A stretch of DNA of 7,706 nt from Flavobacteriaceae bacterium (GCA_002729755.1 PBYT01000007.1:1-7706); one strand, 5' to 3'. Positions 1 through 6,691 are shown, counted from the first letter of the stretch. The notes: generated from the letters alone by a model not told the origin. Numbers and translations are program-made.

Positions 1-23
1 TACATTTAATATTATTCTAATTC

Positions 24-1046
24 TTAATACCATGATTTATTATTATTTAATAATACATAAAAATAAACCTGAAAACCAATTATAAGGGATGAAATTAATA
101 AATGAATTGGTTGAGTAGAAAAAGGAAAATTGAAATAATACATCATTATCCCTGTTAATATCTGAATAAATAAAAGTATCATTATGATATTAAATATTTT
201 ATTAACAATAATCATTTTCTTGAGTTTTAGGAATATTAAGCTATTTACAATAAATATAATTATTGAGAAACTTCGATGAAAATAAAAACTTTCAGGAGGA
301 TTCATAAGCCACTTGTTTTTATCAGAGTAATTATACGAAAGCATTTCGATATCTATAAACTGCCTTAATTCTGTTCCAGAAAGTACTTGAATTATAAGCA
401 ATATCAATGAAATAAGTGTTAGGGTAGAAATATATCTATTAAATATCAGATTTGATTTCTTTTCATTTAATTTCGATAATAAAATAAATAGAATAGATAC
501 AATTAATATTGCCATCAACATATGAACAGTTATTTTACCTGCTAGAAGATTACTATCAACAACTTTTTTTCCTAACCATGCCTCAAATAGAATGCCTGTT
601 AGTGATAAAAATGCTAGTATTGTAATTGACCTTTTTTTCTTAATAAATTTAAGTGAATTAATGAAGAGTATTAATACAGATAATCCTGCTATTGCACCAA
701 TTAGTCTATTTATATATTCTATCCATGTATGGTATACATTAAATTTAGAATAGTCATGTTTGGTGTAATTTGACCAATTCTCTCTTATAATAGAATCGAT
801 ACTTTTAAAATCTTTATTTGCATAAATTAAACTATCATTAAAAATAATAATTTGATTTTTTTTGTAATTATGATTCTTTTTCCACTCAATATCGGATCTA
901 TCTGTTGGAGGAATTAAATAACCAAAACATTTTGGCCAATCTGGACACCCCATCCCACTTCCTGTCATTCTAACTGTTCCCCCAGCTAGAATAACTATAT
1001 ATACAATTATAATTGATATTATTGTTAGGTTTCTAATACTTCTCAT
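24..1046 (-). CDS. ctaA: Heme A synthase, COX15/CtaA family
   Basis: Integral membrane enzyme that oxidises the C8 methyl of heme O to a formyl group, giving heme A for aa3-type cytochrome c oxidase. The 340-residue product has about eight hydrophobic segments (roughly residues 6-24, 113-133, 139-158, 172-191, 205-224, 257-275, 283-303, 312-333), as expected for the family. The signature GGTVRMTGSGMGCPDWPKC (22-40) carries the Cys34/Cys40 pair of the first outer loop. Candidate heme ligands are His175 (TVH), His257 (FHRS) and His315 (QPIH); Glu110 sits in HTWIEYINRL. The loop from about 43 to 105 is long, which I recall as usual in Bacteroidota. At Glu+3, where Bacillus CtaA has a heme-binding His, this protein has Asn113. 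It starts with ATG 2 bases after the cca stop, so it is probably the last or a middle gene of the yrdC-cca-ctaA unit. No heme O synthase gene is in view; one could lie beyond the left edge. Confidence 0.93.
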   Translation of the reverse strand: MRSIRNLTIISIIIVYIVILAGGTVRMTGSGMGCPDWPKCFGYLIPPTDRSDIEWKKNHNYKKNQIIIFNDSLIYANKDFKSIDSIIRENWSNYTKHDYSKFNVYHTWIEYINRLIGAIAGLSVLILFINSLKFIKKKRSITILAFLSLTGILFEAWLGKKVVDSNLLAGKITVHMLMAILIVSILFILLSKLNEKKSNLIFNRYISTLTLISLILLIIQVLSGTELRQFIDIEMLSYNYSDKNKWLMNPPESFYFHRSFSIIIFIVNSLIFLKLKKMIIVNKIFNIIMILLFIQILTGIMMYYFNFPFSTQPIHLLISSLIIGFQVYFYVLLNNNKSWY

Positions 1047-1048
1047 TA

Positions 1049-2470
1049 TTAAAGCCCCAGAGACTTTCCTCTAATTTTCATCAAATTAAATGCTGATTTA
1101 TAATTATTTTCAATTTCTCCATCAAGAATAGCATTCTTTATTTCATCTTTTATTATTCCTACTTCTTTACACGGACCAATTTTAAAATGTTTCATTATAA
1201 CTTCACCTGTTACTGGTGGTTGAAAATTTCTAATATTATCTTTTTCCTCAACTTTTTTAATCTTCTGTCTAACAATCTTGAAATTATTATGATACTGTTC
1301 AAATTTTCTTTTATTTTTTGTTGTTATATCTGCTTCACATAGAGTTAATAAATCATCTATTGAATCACCAGCATCATATATTAATCTTCTTACTGCAGAG
1401 TCAGTAACAATTTCTTCAGCAATTATAACAGGTCTTGAGCTCATCATTACAATTTTTTGCACATATTTCATTGAGTCATTTAATGGTAATTTTAATCTAG
1501 TAAATATTTGTTTAACCATTTTATATCCAACATATTCATGACCATGAAAAGTCCAACCTATTTCTTTATTAAATTTTTTTGATGAAGATTTTCCTATATC
1601 ATGAAGAAGAGCAGCCCATCTTAACCAAATATTATTAGTTTTAGATGATATATTATCAACAACTTCTAGAGTATGATAGAAGTTATCCTTATGAGTTTGA
1701 CCCTCAACTTCTTCAATACCTTTAAGTGATTCAAGCTCAGGTAGAATTGTCTTAAGAATATTTAATTTATCAAGCAAAATAAAACCATTTGATGGTTTAT
1801 CTTGCATTAATATTTTATTGAGTTCCTCACTAATTCTCTCTCCTGATAAAATTTTAATTCTATTTTGGTTTCTCTTTATCGACTCAAAAGTATTTCTTTC
1901 AATTTTATAGTTAAGTTGACTCGAAAATCTAACTGCTCTTAACATTCTCAAGGGGTCATCTGAAAAAGTCTTATCTGGATCTGTTGGTGTCTTTATAATA
2001 CCTTTATTTAGATCACCAATTCCATTAAAAGTATCTATTAATTCCCCATAATTTTCTTTATTTAAACTAATTGCCAATGTATTAATAGTGAAATCTCTTC
2101 TATTCATATCATCCAAAAATGTTCCTGCTTTTACTTCAGGTTTTCTGCTATCTTCTGAATATGATTCTTTTCTTGCACCAACAAATTCAACAGTATAATC
2201 TTTCCATTTTAGCATAGCAGTACCAAATCTTTTATAGATATTTATTTTTTTTGTTGAGTCAATTGAATTTTGAACATTAATTGCAAAATTGATTCCGGAT
2301 CCAATACATAAAATATCAATATCTTTTACGATTTCTTTATTTAATATATAATCTCTTACAAATCCTCCAACAACATATGAATCTATATTTAATTCATGAG
2401 ATGTGTTCATTATGGTTTTAAATATCCCCTCTTCTAGTAGTGTTAATATTTCTTTTTTATTTATAGTCAC
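1049..2470 (-). CDS. cca: CCA tRNA nucleotidyltransferase with HD domain
   Basis: Cytoplasmic class II nucleotidyltransferase that builds or repairs the 3' CCA end of tRNAs without a nucleic-acid template. The 473-residue product shows the catalytic head: GGFVRD (35-40), the metal-binding DID pair Asp50/Asp52, RRDFTINTLA (124-133) and DDPLRMLRAVRF (171-182), which matches the ATP/CTP-recognising RRxxRAxRF region. A C-terminal HD domain follows, with His260/His266, LLHDIGK (288-294) and HGHE (309-312). Such domains in this family are phosphohydrolase-like, but their activity here is inferred only. Length fits HD-type bacterial CCA enzymes. The start is GTG: its GTGA overlaps the TGA stop of yrdC, and the N-terminal stretch EEGIFKTIMNTSHELN matches my memory of the family better than a start at Met21. 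It lies 2 bases before ctaA. Pairing with yrdC makes sense because both act on tRNA. Whether it adds all of CCA or only part cannot be read from sequence alone. Confidence 0.95.
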   Translation of the reverse strand: MTINKKEILTLLEEGIFKTIMNTSHELNIDSYVVGGFVRDYILNKEIVKDIDILCIGSGINFAINVQNSIDSTKKINIYKRFGTAMLKWKDYTVEFVGARKESYSEDSRKPEVKAGTFLDDMNRRDFTINTLAISLNKENYGELIDTFNGIGDLNKGIIKTPTDPDKTFSDDPLRMLRAVRFSSQLNYKIERNTFESIKRNQNRIKILSGERISEELNKILMQDKPSNGFILLDKLNILKTILPELESLKGIEEVEGQTHKDNFYHTLEVVDNISSKTNNIWLRWAALLHDIGKSSSKKFNKEIGWTFHGHEYVGYKMVKQIFTRLKLPLNDSMKYVQKIVMMSSRPVIIAEEIVTDSAVRRLIYDAGDSIDDLLTLCEADITTKNKRKFEQYHNNFKIVRQKIKKVEEKDNIRNFQPPVTGEVIMKHFKIGPCKEVGIIKDEIKNAILDGEIENNYKSAFNLMKIRGKSLGL

Positions 2471-3021
2471 CTTAAAACAATTTTTTTTCCATCTGATGTA
2501 AGTTTGATAATTTTTGATTCAATGTTTTCTGTTTCATTATTTAACTTTTTAACAACATAATCAACTTCACTGATAATCTCTTTATTTATCTTATCAAACT
2601 TTTTAGGAAATTCCTTGCCAGAATGATTTGCAGAAGTTGAAACAATCGGTTTGCCAAATTCAGTAATTAATGTTTTGCAAAAATCATCATTTGGAACTCT
2701 AAATCCTATTGATTTTGAATATTTTGTAATGTAATTTGAAATTCCTTTAGGGGAATCAAAAATAAAAGTAGTAGGTCCTTCTCTAGATAACTCATAATAG
2801 TCAAAATCAGGCATAAATTCTAAATAATCATTTATCATTTCATAGCTAGAAGCTAAGCAAATAAGAGGTTTTTGAAAATCTCTTTTTTTTATTTTGTAAA
2901 CTTTTAATACTGCATTATTAGATGTAGCATCACAACCTATTCCCCAAATGGTATCTGTTGGATATAAAATAGTTCCATCCTTCTTAAGTATTTCAAGAGC
3001 TTTTGAGATTTCATTCTCCAA
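2467..3021 (-). CDS. yrdC: L-threonylcarbamoyladenylate synthase (TsaC/YrdC/Sua5 family)
   Basis: Makes threonylcarbamoyl-AMP from threonine, bicarbonate and ATP, the first step of t6A37 modification of tRNAs that read ANN codons. The 184-residue product is a single YrdC domain without the Sua5 C-terminal domain, hence TsaC-like. Visible motifs are ILYPTDTIWGIGCD (18-31), KKRDFQKPL (45-53), GPTTFIF (82-88), GFRVPND (106-112) and PIVSTSANHSG (125-135). I place the start at a TTG (3019-3021), giving MENEISKALEIL, the usual distance to the YPTDT motif. The reading frame stays open to an ATG at 3198, but that form would run about 120 bases into the oppositely oriented ruvX gene and add 59 residues with no family likeness. 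There is no Shine-Dalgarno sequence; the bases before TTG are A/T-rich. The TGA stop overlaps the GTG start of cca by 4 bases, so the two are probably translationally coupled. Confidence 0.92.
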   Translation of the reverse strand: MENEISKALEILKKDGTILYPTDTIWGIGCDATSNNAVLKVYKIKKRDFQKPLICLASSYEMINDYLEFMPDFDYYELSREGPTTFIFDSPKGISNYITKYSKSIGFRVPNDDFCKTLITEFGKPIVSTSANHSGKEFPKKFDKINKEIISEVDYVVKKLNNETENIESKIIKLTSDGKKIVLR

Positions 3022-3076
3022 TTTTATACTAATTTTGTTTATAAAATTATAATAATTTAATTGAATAAATGCACTT
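3022..3076. promoter_or_regulatory. Divergent intergenic region between yrdC and ruvX
   Basis: These 55 bases are the only non-coding space between two head-to-head genes, so promoters for both the leftward yrdC-cca-ctaA unit and the rightward ruvX-def unit should lie here or in the first codons of the genes. The stretch is almost entirely A and T. On the plus strand it holds TAATTTTG, described separately. On the minus strand I see only a near match, TAATTTTA, which is not convincing in such AT-rich DNA. Confidence 0.5.
3030..3037 (+). promoter_or_regulatory. Possible Bacteroidota -7 promoter element for ruvX-def
   Basis: TAATTTTG matches the TAnnTTTG -7 consensus of the Bacteroidota primary sigma factor exactly. 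It lies 39 bases before the ruvX ATG, giving a leader of roughly 30-35 bases. An upstream TTTG at 3002-3005 could serve as the -33 element, but the 24-base spacer is slightly longer than the usual range. An eight-base AT-rich match can arise by chance here, so the position relative to the gene is the main support. Confidence 0.3.
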
Positions 3077-3484
3077 ATGGGGAAGTGTTTAGGAATAGAT
3101 TTTGGGTTAAAAAGAACAGGGATTTCAATTTCTGATGAATTTAATAAAATTGCTTTTCCATTAAAAACAGTACAATCAGACAACCTTATAAGTATCATTC
3201 GAGATATTATTAAAACTGAATCTATTGAAAAAATAATTATAGGAAAACCTTATGACTTAAAGGGTAATCTATCAGTTTTAGAAAAAAATATTATTAGTTT
3301 AATAAAATTGCTTAAGACTAAATTTCCAAATATATTCGTGTATAGGATTGATGAAAGATTTACCTCAAAAATTGCAAAACAAACAATTGCAATATCAGGA
3401 GCTCCTAAAATGAAGAGAAGAAATAAAGAAAATATTGATAAGATTAGTGCTACTTTAATTTTACAATCCTATTTAAATAAATAA
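3077..3484 (+). CDS. ruvX: RuvX/YqgF RNase H-fold nuclease (pre-16S rRNA processing)
   Basis: Small RNase H-like protein of the YqgF family, often annotated as putative Holliday junction resolvase. In E. coli YqgF is linked to maturation of the 16S rRNA 5' end, which I take as the more likely role. The 135-residue product has the usual length and motifs: GIDFGLKRTGISISD (6-20) with acidic Asp8, IIIGKPYDLKGNLS (53-66, the family's GLP-type loop), IDERFTS (91-97) with Glu93, and a final helix ENIDKISATLILQSYL (118-133) with Asp121. These acidic residues fit the metal-binding active site. The ATG at 3077 leaves the expected short N-terminus before the first strand. def follows after 2 bases, so they are almost surely co-transcribed. 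I recall ruvX-def adjacency as frequent in Bacteroidota. Confidence 0.93.
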   Translation: MGKCLGIDFGLKRTGISISDEFNKIAFPLKTVQSDNLISIIRDIIKTESIEKIIIGKPYDLKGNLSVLEKNIISLIKLLKTKFPNIFVYRIDERFTSKIAKQTIAISGAPKMKRRNKENIDKISATLILQSYLNK

Positions 3485-3486
3485 TT

Positions 3487-4062
3487 ATGATCCGGCCAAT
3501 AGTTGCATATGGTAATCCAATACTAAATCAACCTTCATCTAAAGTTGATATTGAAAATGAAGATATATCAAACTTAATTGATGATATGTGGGAAACATTG
3601 TATAATGCAAATGGTGTTGGATTAGCAGCTCCTCAAATTGGAGTTTTAAAACAGATATTTATTATAGATTTTGATTATTTTAAAGAAGAAGAATCTTTTA
3701 ACAAGTCAGAAATAGAAAAATTTAAGCAAGTATTTATAAATCCAAAAATTACAGATGAGTATGGTGAAAATTTCTTATTTTCAGAAGGATGCCTTAGCAT
3801 ACCAGATATTTTAGAGGAACTTAGCCGAAAAAATACTGTAAAAATTGAATTTCTTGATGAAAAATTTAATTCAATAAAAATTACATGTTCAGGAGTTATT
3901 GCAAGAGTCATTCAACATGAATATGATCATTTAAAAGGCATTTTATTTACTGACAGAATATCTTCATTAAGAAAAAGAGAGCTTAAAGGTAAATTAGACA
4001 TAATATCTGCTGGAGATTTTGAGACTAACTATAAGATGAGCTTTTATAAAAAAAATGTTTAA
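3487..4062 (+). CDS. def: Peptide deformylase
   Basis: Metalloenzyme that removes the formyl group from the initiator methionine of nascent proteins at the ribosome. The 191-residue product shows all three family motifs: GVGLAAPQIG (43-52), EGCLSIP (100-106) and HEYDH (144-148). The metal ligands are Cys102, His144 and His148, with Glu145 as catalytic acid/base, so the enzyme looks intact. The stretch from about 64 to 80 is the Lys/Glu-rich insert often seen in Bacteroidota deformylases. The ATG lies 2 bases after the ruvX stop. The stop codon TAA (4060-4062) overlaps, in opposite orientation, the stop of the DUF349 gene through a shared TTAA, so there is no intergenic room for a conventional terminator. 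No formyltransferase gene (fmt), its partner in other bacteria, is in the window. Confidence 0.97.
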   Translation: MIRPIVAYGNPILNQPSSKVDIENEDISNLIDDMWETLYNANGVGLAAPQIGVLKQIFIIDFDYFKEEESFNKSEIEKFKQVFINPKITDEYGENFLFSEGCLSIPDILEELSRKNTVKIEFLDEKFNSIKITCSGVIARVIQHEYDHLKGILFTDRISSLRKRELKGKLDIISAGDFETNYKMSFYKKNV

Positions 4063-5900
4063 GCTTTTTCATCAGCAGGCGCTTTTTCATCAGCAGGAGT
4101 TGCTTCAGCTACTGTAGCTTGTTCGGTTTTAGTTATTTTATTCAATTTGCTTTTTAAAACCTTAATTTGATCGTTTATTGAAGTTAGTTTAGAAGAAACA
4201 TTTTTAAATAAAGGGTTATCGCTACTAGAATTTGTAAAATATTCTAGGTTATTTTCAAACTGATTTGATTCATCTTGTAGTTGAGATATTCTTCTTTTTA
4301 GGGATTGTTTTTCTTTATCAATATTGACAGATTTTTTTTCTATATTGCTAATCTTATTTTTTCTTGATTTAAGATTGTTAAAAAACTCATTACATAATGG
4401 CTTAAACTCTTGCCATAGAGAATTTGAAATTTTTCTAGGAATATAACTAACTTTTTTCCATTCGTTTTGAATCTCGATAACTCTTTTGGAATTTTCAGAA
4501 TGATTTTCTAGTTTAAGAATATTTTTTACTTCTTCTATTAGACTTTTCTTTTTATCTATATTTTGCTTTAGTTCAATTTTTTGGTTTTTATAGAAACTAT
4601 TCTTTTTGTTATTAAATTCTTTTGTTATGATTCTAAACTGATTCCAACATATTTTGTTTTTCTTTCTAGGAATATTTCTTATTTTTTGAAATTCATCTTT
4701 AAGATTATTAAAAATTTGAATTGTATTTTGCCACTCATTATGAGAATCTGGAACATTTTCTAATACTTCTCTCATTTTACTAAGAACTTTTTCCTTTTTT
4801 AATAAATTTTCATTTTGTATACTATTAATTTCTTTTTGATGTTCTTGTCTTTTAGCATGAATCTTATTAGATGCTCTCTGGAATCTACCCCACAGTTCTT
4901 CTCTATACTCTTTAGATACAGGGCCTAATTCATTTTTCCATAATCTGTGTAAAATATTTAAGTCTCTTGAAGCTAGCATTACATTTTTAATTTTATCTAA
5001 TTCTTCTGCTTTCTCAATAAGTTTAATTTTTTCTTCATAATTATGCTTATAATCAAGTTCTCTTAACTCTCTGTTTAGATGTAAAAAATCATAGAACTTT
5101 TCCACATGATGTCTATATGTTTCCCAAACATTATTTCTTTCTGTAATAGGAACTTGCCCAATATTATGCCATGATTCTTTATAGGTTTTAAATGTTTTAT
5201 ATAGATTGTTAGGTTTTTTATCTATATTAATTAGATCTTTTATTTTCTCAATTAATTCTAGTCTTTTTTCTAGATTTTCTTTTTGAATAGCTCCAATCTC
5301 TGAATAATGTTTTCTCTTCTTAAAGGAATAATTTTTTAATGTTTTTTGATATTGAATTTTATTATCTGATTTAAAAATAAACTGCTCATTCTCTTTAGTA
5401 GAATTAAATTTCTTTTTTTCTTTTTCATATTCCTTTTTAAGTCCTACCTCAATTTTATTTTTAATCTCTTCAATTTCTTTTCTTTCTCCTATCCAATTTT
5501 CAGATTCTACTTTAGTAGTAAAAAGACCAACTAAATCTTTTAATTTGATGCTTTTTTTAGCTTTTGATTCTTTCTTTTTAGTTGAAGAAGAAGTTTCAGT
5601 TTTTTCCTTTGCCTCCCCATATTTTTTATGCCATTCTTTATATTCTTTTGTCCTTTTATCTTTAGGCATAGGTGGAGTCACTAGCACTTCTTTTATCTGT
5701 TTTAAACTTTTCTTTTTAGTTTTAGTTTTAGTTTTTCTTACAGAAGAAACTTTAGTATCTGCTTTAATTTCCCCATATTTTTTATACCATTCTTTATATT
5801 CTTTAGTTCTCTTATCTTTAGGCATAGGAGGAATTGTCTTAGTTTCAAGAATCTTTGATTCCGATGAAGACTTTTCAAGTTTATTTTTTGAGTCTTTCAT
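4059..5900 (-). CDS. DUF349 repeat protein, Lys-rich, function unknown
   Basis: Large, charged, mostly helical protein of 613 residues, without signal peptide or membrane segment; probably cytoplasmic. DUF349 has no established biochemical role that I can name. About four DUF349-like repeats are visible, each with a W...G/IP...W pattern: Trp244 with GQVP and Trp259; Trp321 with LGPVS and Trp337; IPRK at 410-413 with Trp419; Trp481 with IPRK at 487-490 and Trp496. Long helices likely to form coiled coils link them, and another lies at about 515-590. The first 120 residues are Lys/Ser/Thr-rich and probably disordered, with PPMPKDKRTKEYKEW present twice (from residues 24 and 76). The tail ends in a duplicated PADEKA. 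I chose the ATG at 5900. A TTG at 5951, overlapping the aroE stop, would add 17 residues unlike the family. It is 47 bases downstream of aroE and likely belongs to that unit. Confidence 0.88.
   Translation of the reverse strand: MKDSKNKLEKSSSESKILETKTIPPMPKDKRTKEYKEWYKKYGEIKADTKVSSVRKTKTKTKKKSLKQIKEVLVTPPMPKDKRTKEYKEWHKKYGEAKEKTETSSSTKKKESKAKKSIKLKDLVGLFTTKVESENWIGERKEIEEIKNKIEVGLKKEYEKEKKKFNSTKENEQFIFKSDNKIQYQKTLKNYSFKKRKHYSEIGAIQKENLEKRLELIEKIKDLINIDKKPNNLYKTFKTYKESWHNIGQVPITERNNVWETYRHHVEKFYDFLHLNRELRELDYKHNYEEKIKLIEKAEELDKIKNVMLASRDLNILHRLWKNELGPVSKEYREELWGRFQRASNKIHAKRQEHQKEINSIQNENLLKKEKVLSKMREVLENVPDSHNEWQNTIQIFNNLKDEFQKIRNIPRKKNKICWNQFRIITKEFNNKKNSFYKNQKIELKQNIDKKKSLIEEVKNILKLENHSENSKRVIEIQNEWKKVSYIPRKISNSLWQEFKPLCNEFFNNLKSRKNKISNIEKKSVNIDKEKQSLKRRISQLQDESNQFENNLEYFTNSSSDNPLFKNVSSKLTSINDQIKVLKSKLNKITKTEQATVAEATPADEKAPADEKA
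4063..4098. repeat. 18-base tandem duplication at the DUF349 gene 3' end
   Basis: Two adjacent copies of gctttttcatcagcagg (17 identical bases, period 18) sit at 4063-4079 and 4081-4097. On the coding (minus) strand they encode the C-terminal hexapeptide PADEKA twice, right up to the stop codon. The unit is a multiple of three, so gain or loss of a copy keeps the frame. It looks like a recent replication-slippage duplication. Confidence 0.85.
5614..5676. repeat. Copy 2 of a 63-base coding repeat in the DUF349 gene
   Basis: This stretch matches 5770-5832 at 58 of 63 bases by direct comparison, with a period of 156 bases (52 codons). On the minus strand it encodes PPMPKDKRTKEYKEW followed by HKKYGE, residues 76-96 of the protein. 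The only residue difference from the other copy in the core is His for Tyr after the Trp. Confidence 0.9.
5714..5731. repeat. TTTTAG hexamer repeat, three units
   Basis: Three tandem TTTTAG units (CTAAAA on the coding strand) lie between the two 63-base repeats and encode alternating Thr-Lys residues (KTKTKTK) in the Lys-rich N-terminal region of the DUF349 protein. The hexamer keeps the reading frame if copies are gained or lost, so length variation between strains would be tolerated. Confidence 0.75.
5770..5832. repeat. Copy 1 of a 63-base coding repeat in the DUF349 gene
   Basis: Partner of 5614-5676 (5 mismatches in 63 bases). On the minus strand it encodes PPMPKDKRTKEYKEW followed by YKKYGE, residues 24-44. 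Four of the five mismatches leave the protein unchanged, so the peptide may be under selection, though the copies are too short and too similar to prove it. Confidence 0.9.
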
Positions 5901-5947
5901 TAAGTTAAATTGAGTTGTTTGTGTTCTAAAATTAACAAAAAAAATTG

Positions 5948-6691
5948 TCAATTGAATTTAGACCATAATTCCCATGATTTTTCTGCTTGATATTCAAGCA
6001 TTTTTAATCCATTTATAACTCTAGACCCCCTTTCTATACCCTTTTTCATAAAAGAGGTCTCTTTGGGATTATAAACTAAATCATAGAGGATATGATTATT
6101 GTTTAAATTATTATAAGGAATATTAGGAAACTCATTTATATTAGGAAATGTACCTAGTGGAGTTGTATTAACTATTAACAACTTTTGATTAAAAATACTA
6201 TGATCTAATTCATCATATTTTAAATAATCTTTTTTTAAAGTTCTTGAAACATGATTAAATTTTATTTTTCTTTTAGAAAGAACATATGATATTGCTTTCG
6301 ATGCACCTCCAGTTCCAAGAACTAAAGCATAATCTATTTCATCAATATTAAGAGCAGATAATGTTTTGTCAAAGCCATATATATCAGTATTATATCCAAT
6401 TTTTTTAGACCCTACAAAGCAAATTGTATTAACTGAACCTATCTCTTTAGCAACTGGAGATAATTCATCTAGAAATGGAATAATCTTTTCCTTATAAGGA
6501 ATGGTCACATTAAGGCCGTTTAATTTGTTGTTTGTAAAAATTTCCTCAATTAACTCAACTCTTTCTAGATCAAAATTTAAATAGTTATAATGGTTAAATT
6601 TTTCATTTTTAAATTTTTCTAAAAAATATTTTCTTGAAAAAGAATAGTCAATATCCTTCCCTATTAATCCATATATTTTTTTATTTCTCAA
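5948..6691 (-). CDS. aroE: Shikimate dehydrogenase
   Basis: NADPH-dependent reduction of 3-dehydroshikimate to shikimate, step four of the chorismate pathway to aromatic amino acids; cytoplasmic. The 247-residue product has the substrate-binding N-terminus YGLIGKDIDYSFSR (7-20, Ser17 and Ser19), NVTIPYK (61-67) with catalytic Lys67, GSVNTI (85-90), NTDIYGF (101-107) with catalytic Asp103, the dinucleotide-binding loop GTGGAS (126-131), NTTPLGT (175-181), and GLKMLEYQAEKSWELW (228-243) with Gln235 as substrate contact. It is slightly shorter than E. coli AroE, as I recall for Bacteroidota. The start is TTG: it shares TTGA with the DUF368 stop, there is an in-frame TAA two codons upstream, and the next residues are already family-conserved, so no later start fits. 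No NRT or other cofactor-switch motif was judged. Confidence 0.95.
   Translation of the reverse strand: MRNKKIYGLIGKDIDYSFSRKYFLEKFKNEKFNHYNYLNFDLERVELIEEIFTNNKLNGLNVTIPYKEKIIPFLDELSPVAKEIGSVNTICFVGSKKIGYNTDIYGFDKTLSALNIDEIDYALVLGTGGASKAISYVLSKRKIKFNHVSRTLKKDYLKYDELDHSIFNQKLLIVNTTPLGTFPNINEFPNIPYNNLNNNHILYDLVYNPKETSFMKKGIERGSRVINGLKMLEYQAEKSWELWSKFN

Noticed and set aside
1..23. Start of a further leftward gene after ctaA (minus-strand ATG at 3-5)
   Set aside because: Only five bases remain before the edge, so nothing can be said about coding.
3675..3911. Minus-strand open frame of 78 codons inside def
   Set aside because: It lies antisense to a deformylase with all catalytic motifs, and its product resembles no family I know; a chance open frame.
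4041..4070. Bidirectional terminator at the def/DUF349 junction
   Set aside because: There are A8 and T5 runs around an AAGCTT palindrome, but no stem of useful length or GC content can be drawn.
4581..4763. Plus-strand open frame of 60 codons within the DUF349 gene
   Set aside because: Antisense of Lys/Asn-rich coding sequence, with no family likeness or gene-start signal.
5545..5913. Plus-strand open frame of 122 codons over the DUF349 N-terminus, with an apparent internal repeat and hydrophobic character
   Set aside because: The repeat is simply the antisense of the duplicated PPMPKDK segment, and the Leu/Phe/Ser richness is what antisense Lys/Glu-rich coding produces. No independent support.
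5901..5951. TTG start at 5951 for the DUF349 gene, overlapping the aroE stop as TTGA, like the aroE start
   Set aside because: The overlap pattern is tempting, but the 17 added residues (TIFFVNFR onward) do not look like the charged N-terminus, and an ATG is available at 5900.
5926..5951. TTGACA plus TAATTTTA upstream of the DUF349 ATG as a promoter
   Set aside because: The spacer between the TTG and TA elements is only 14 bases, the -7 element lacks its final G, and the TTGACA lies across the aroE stop; likely chance in AT-rich DNA.
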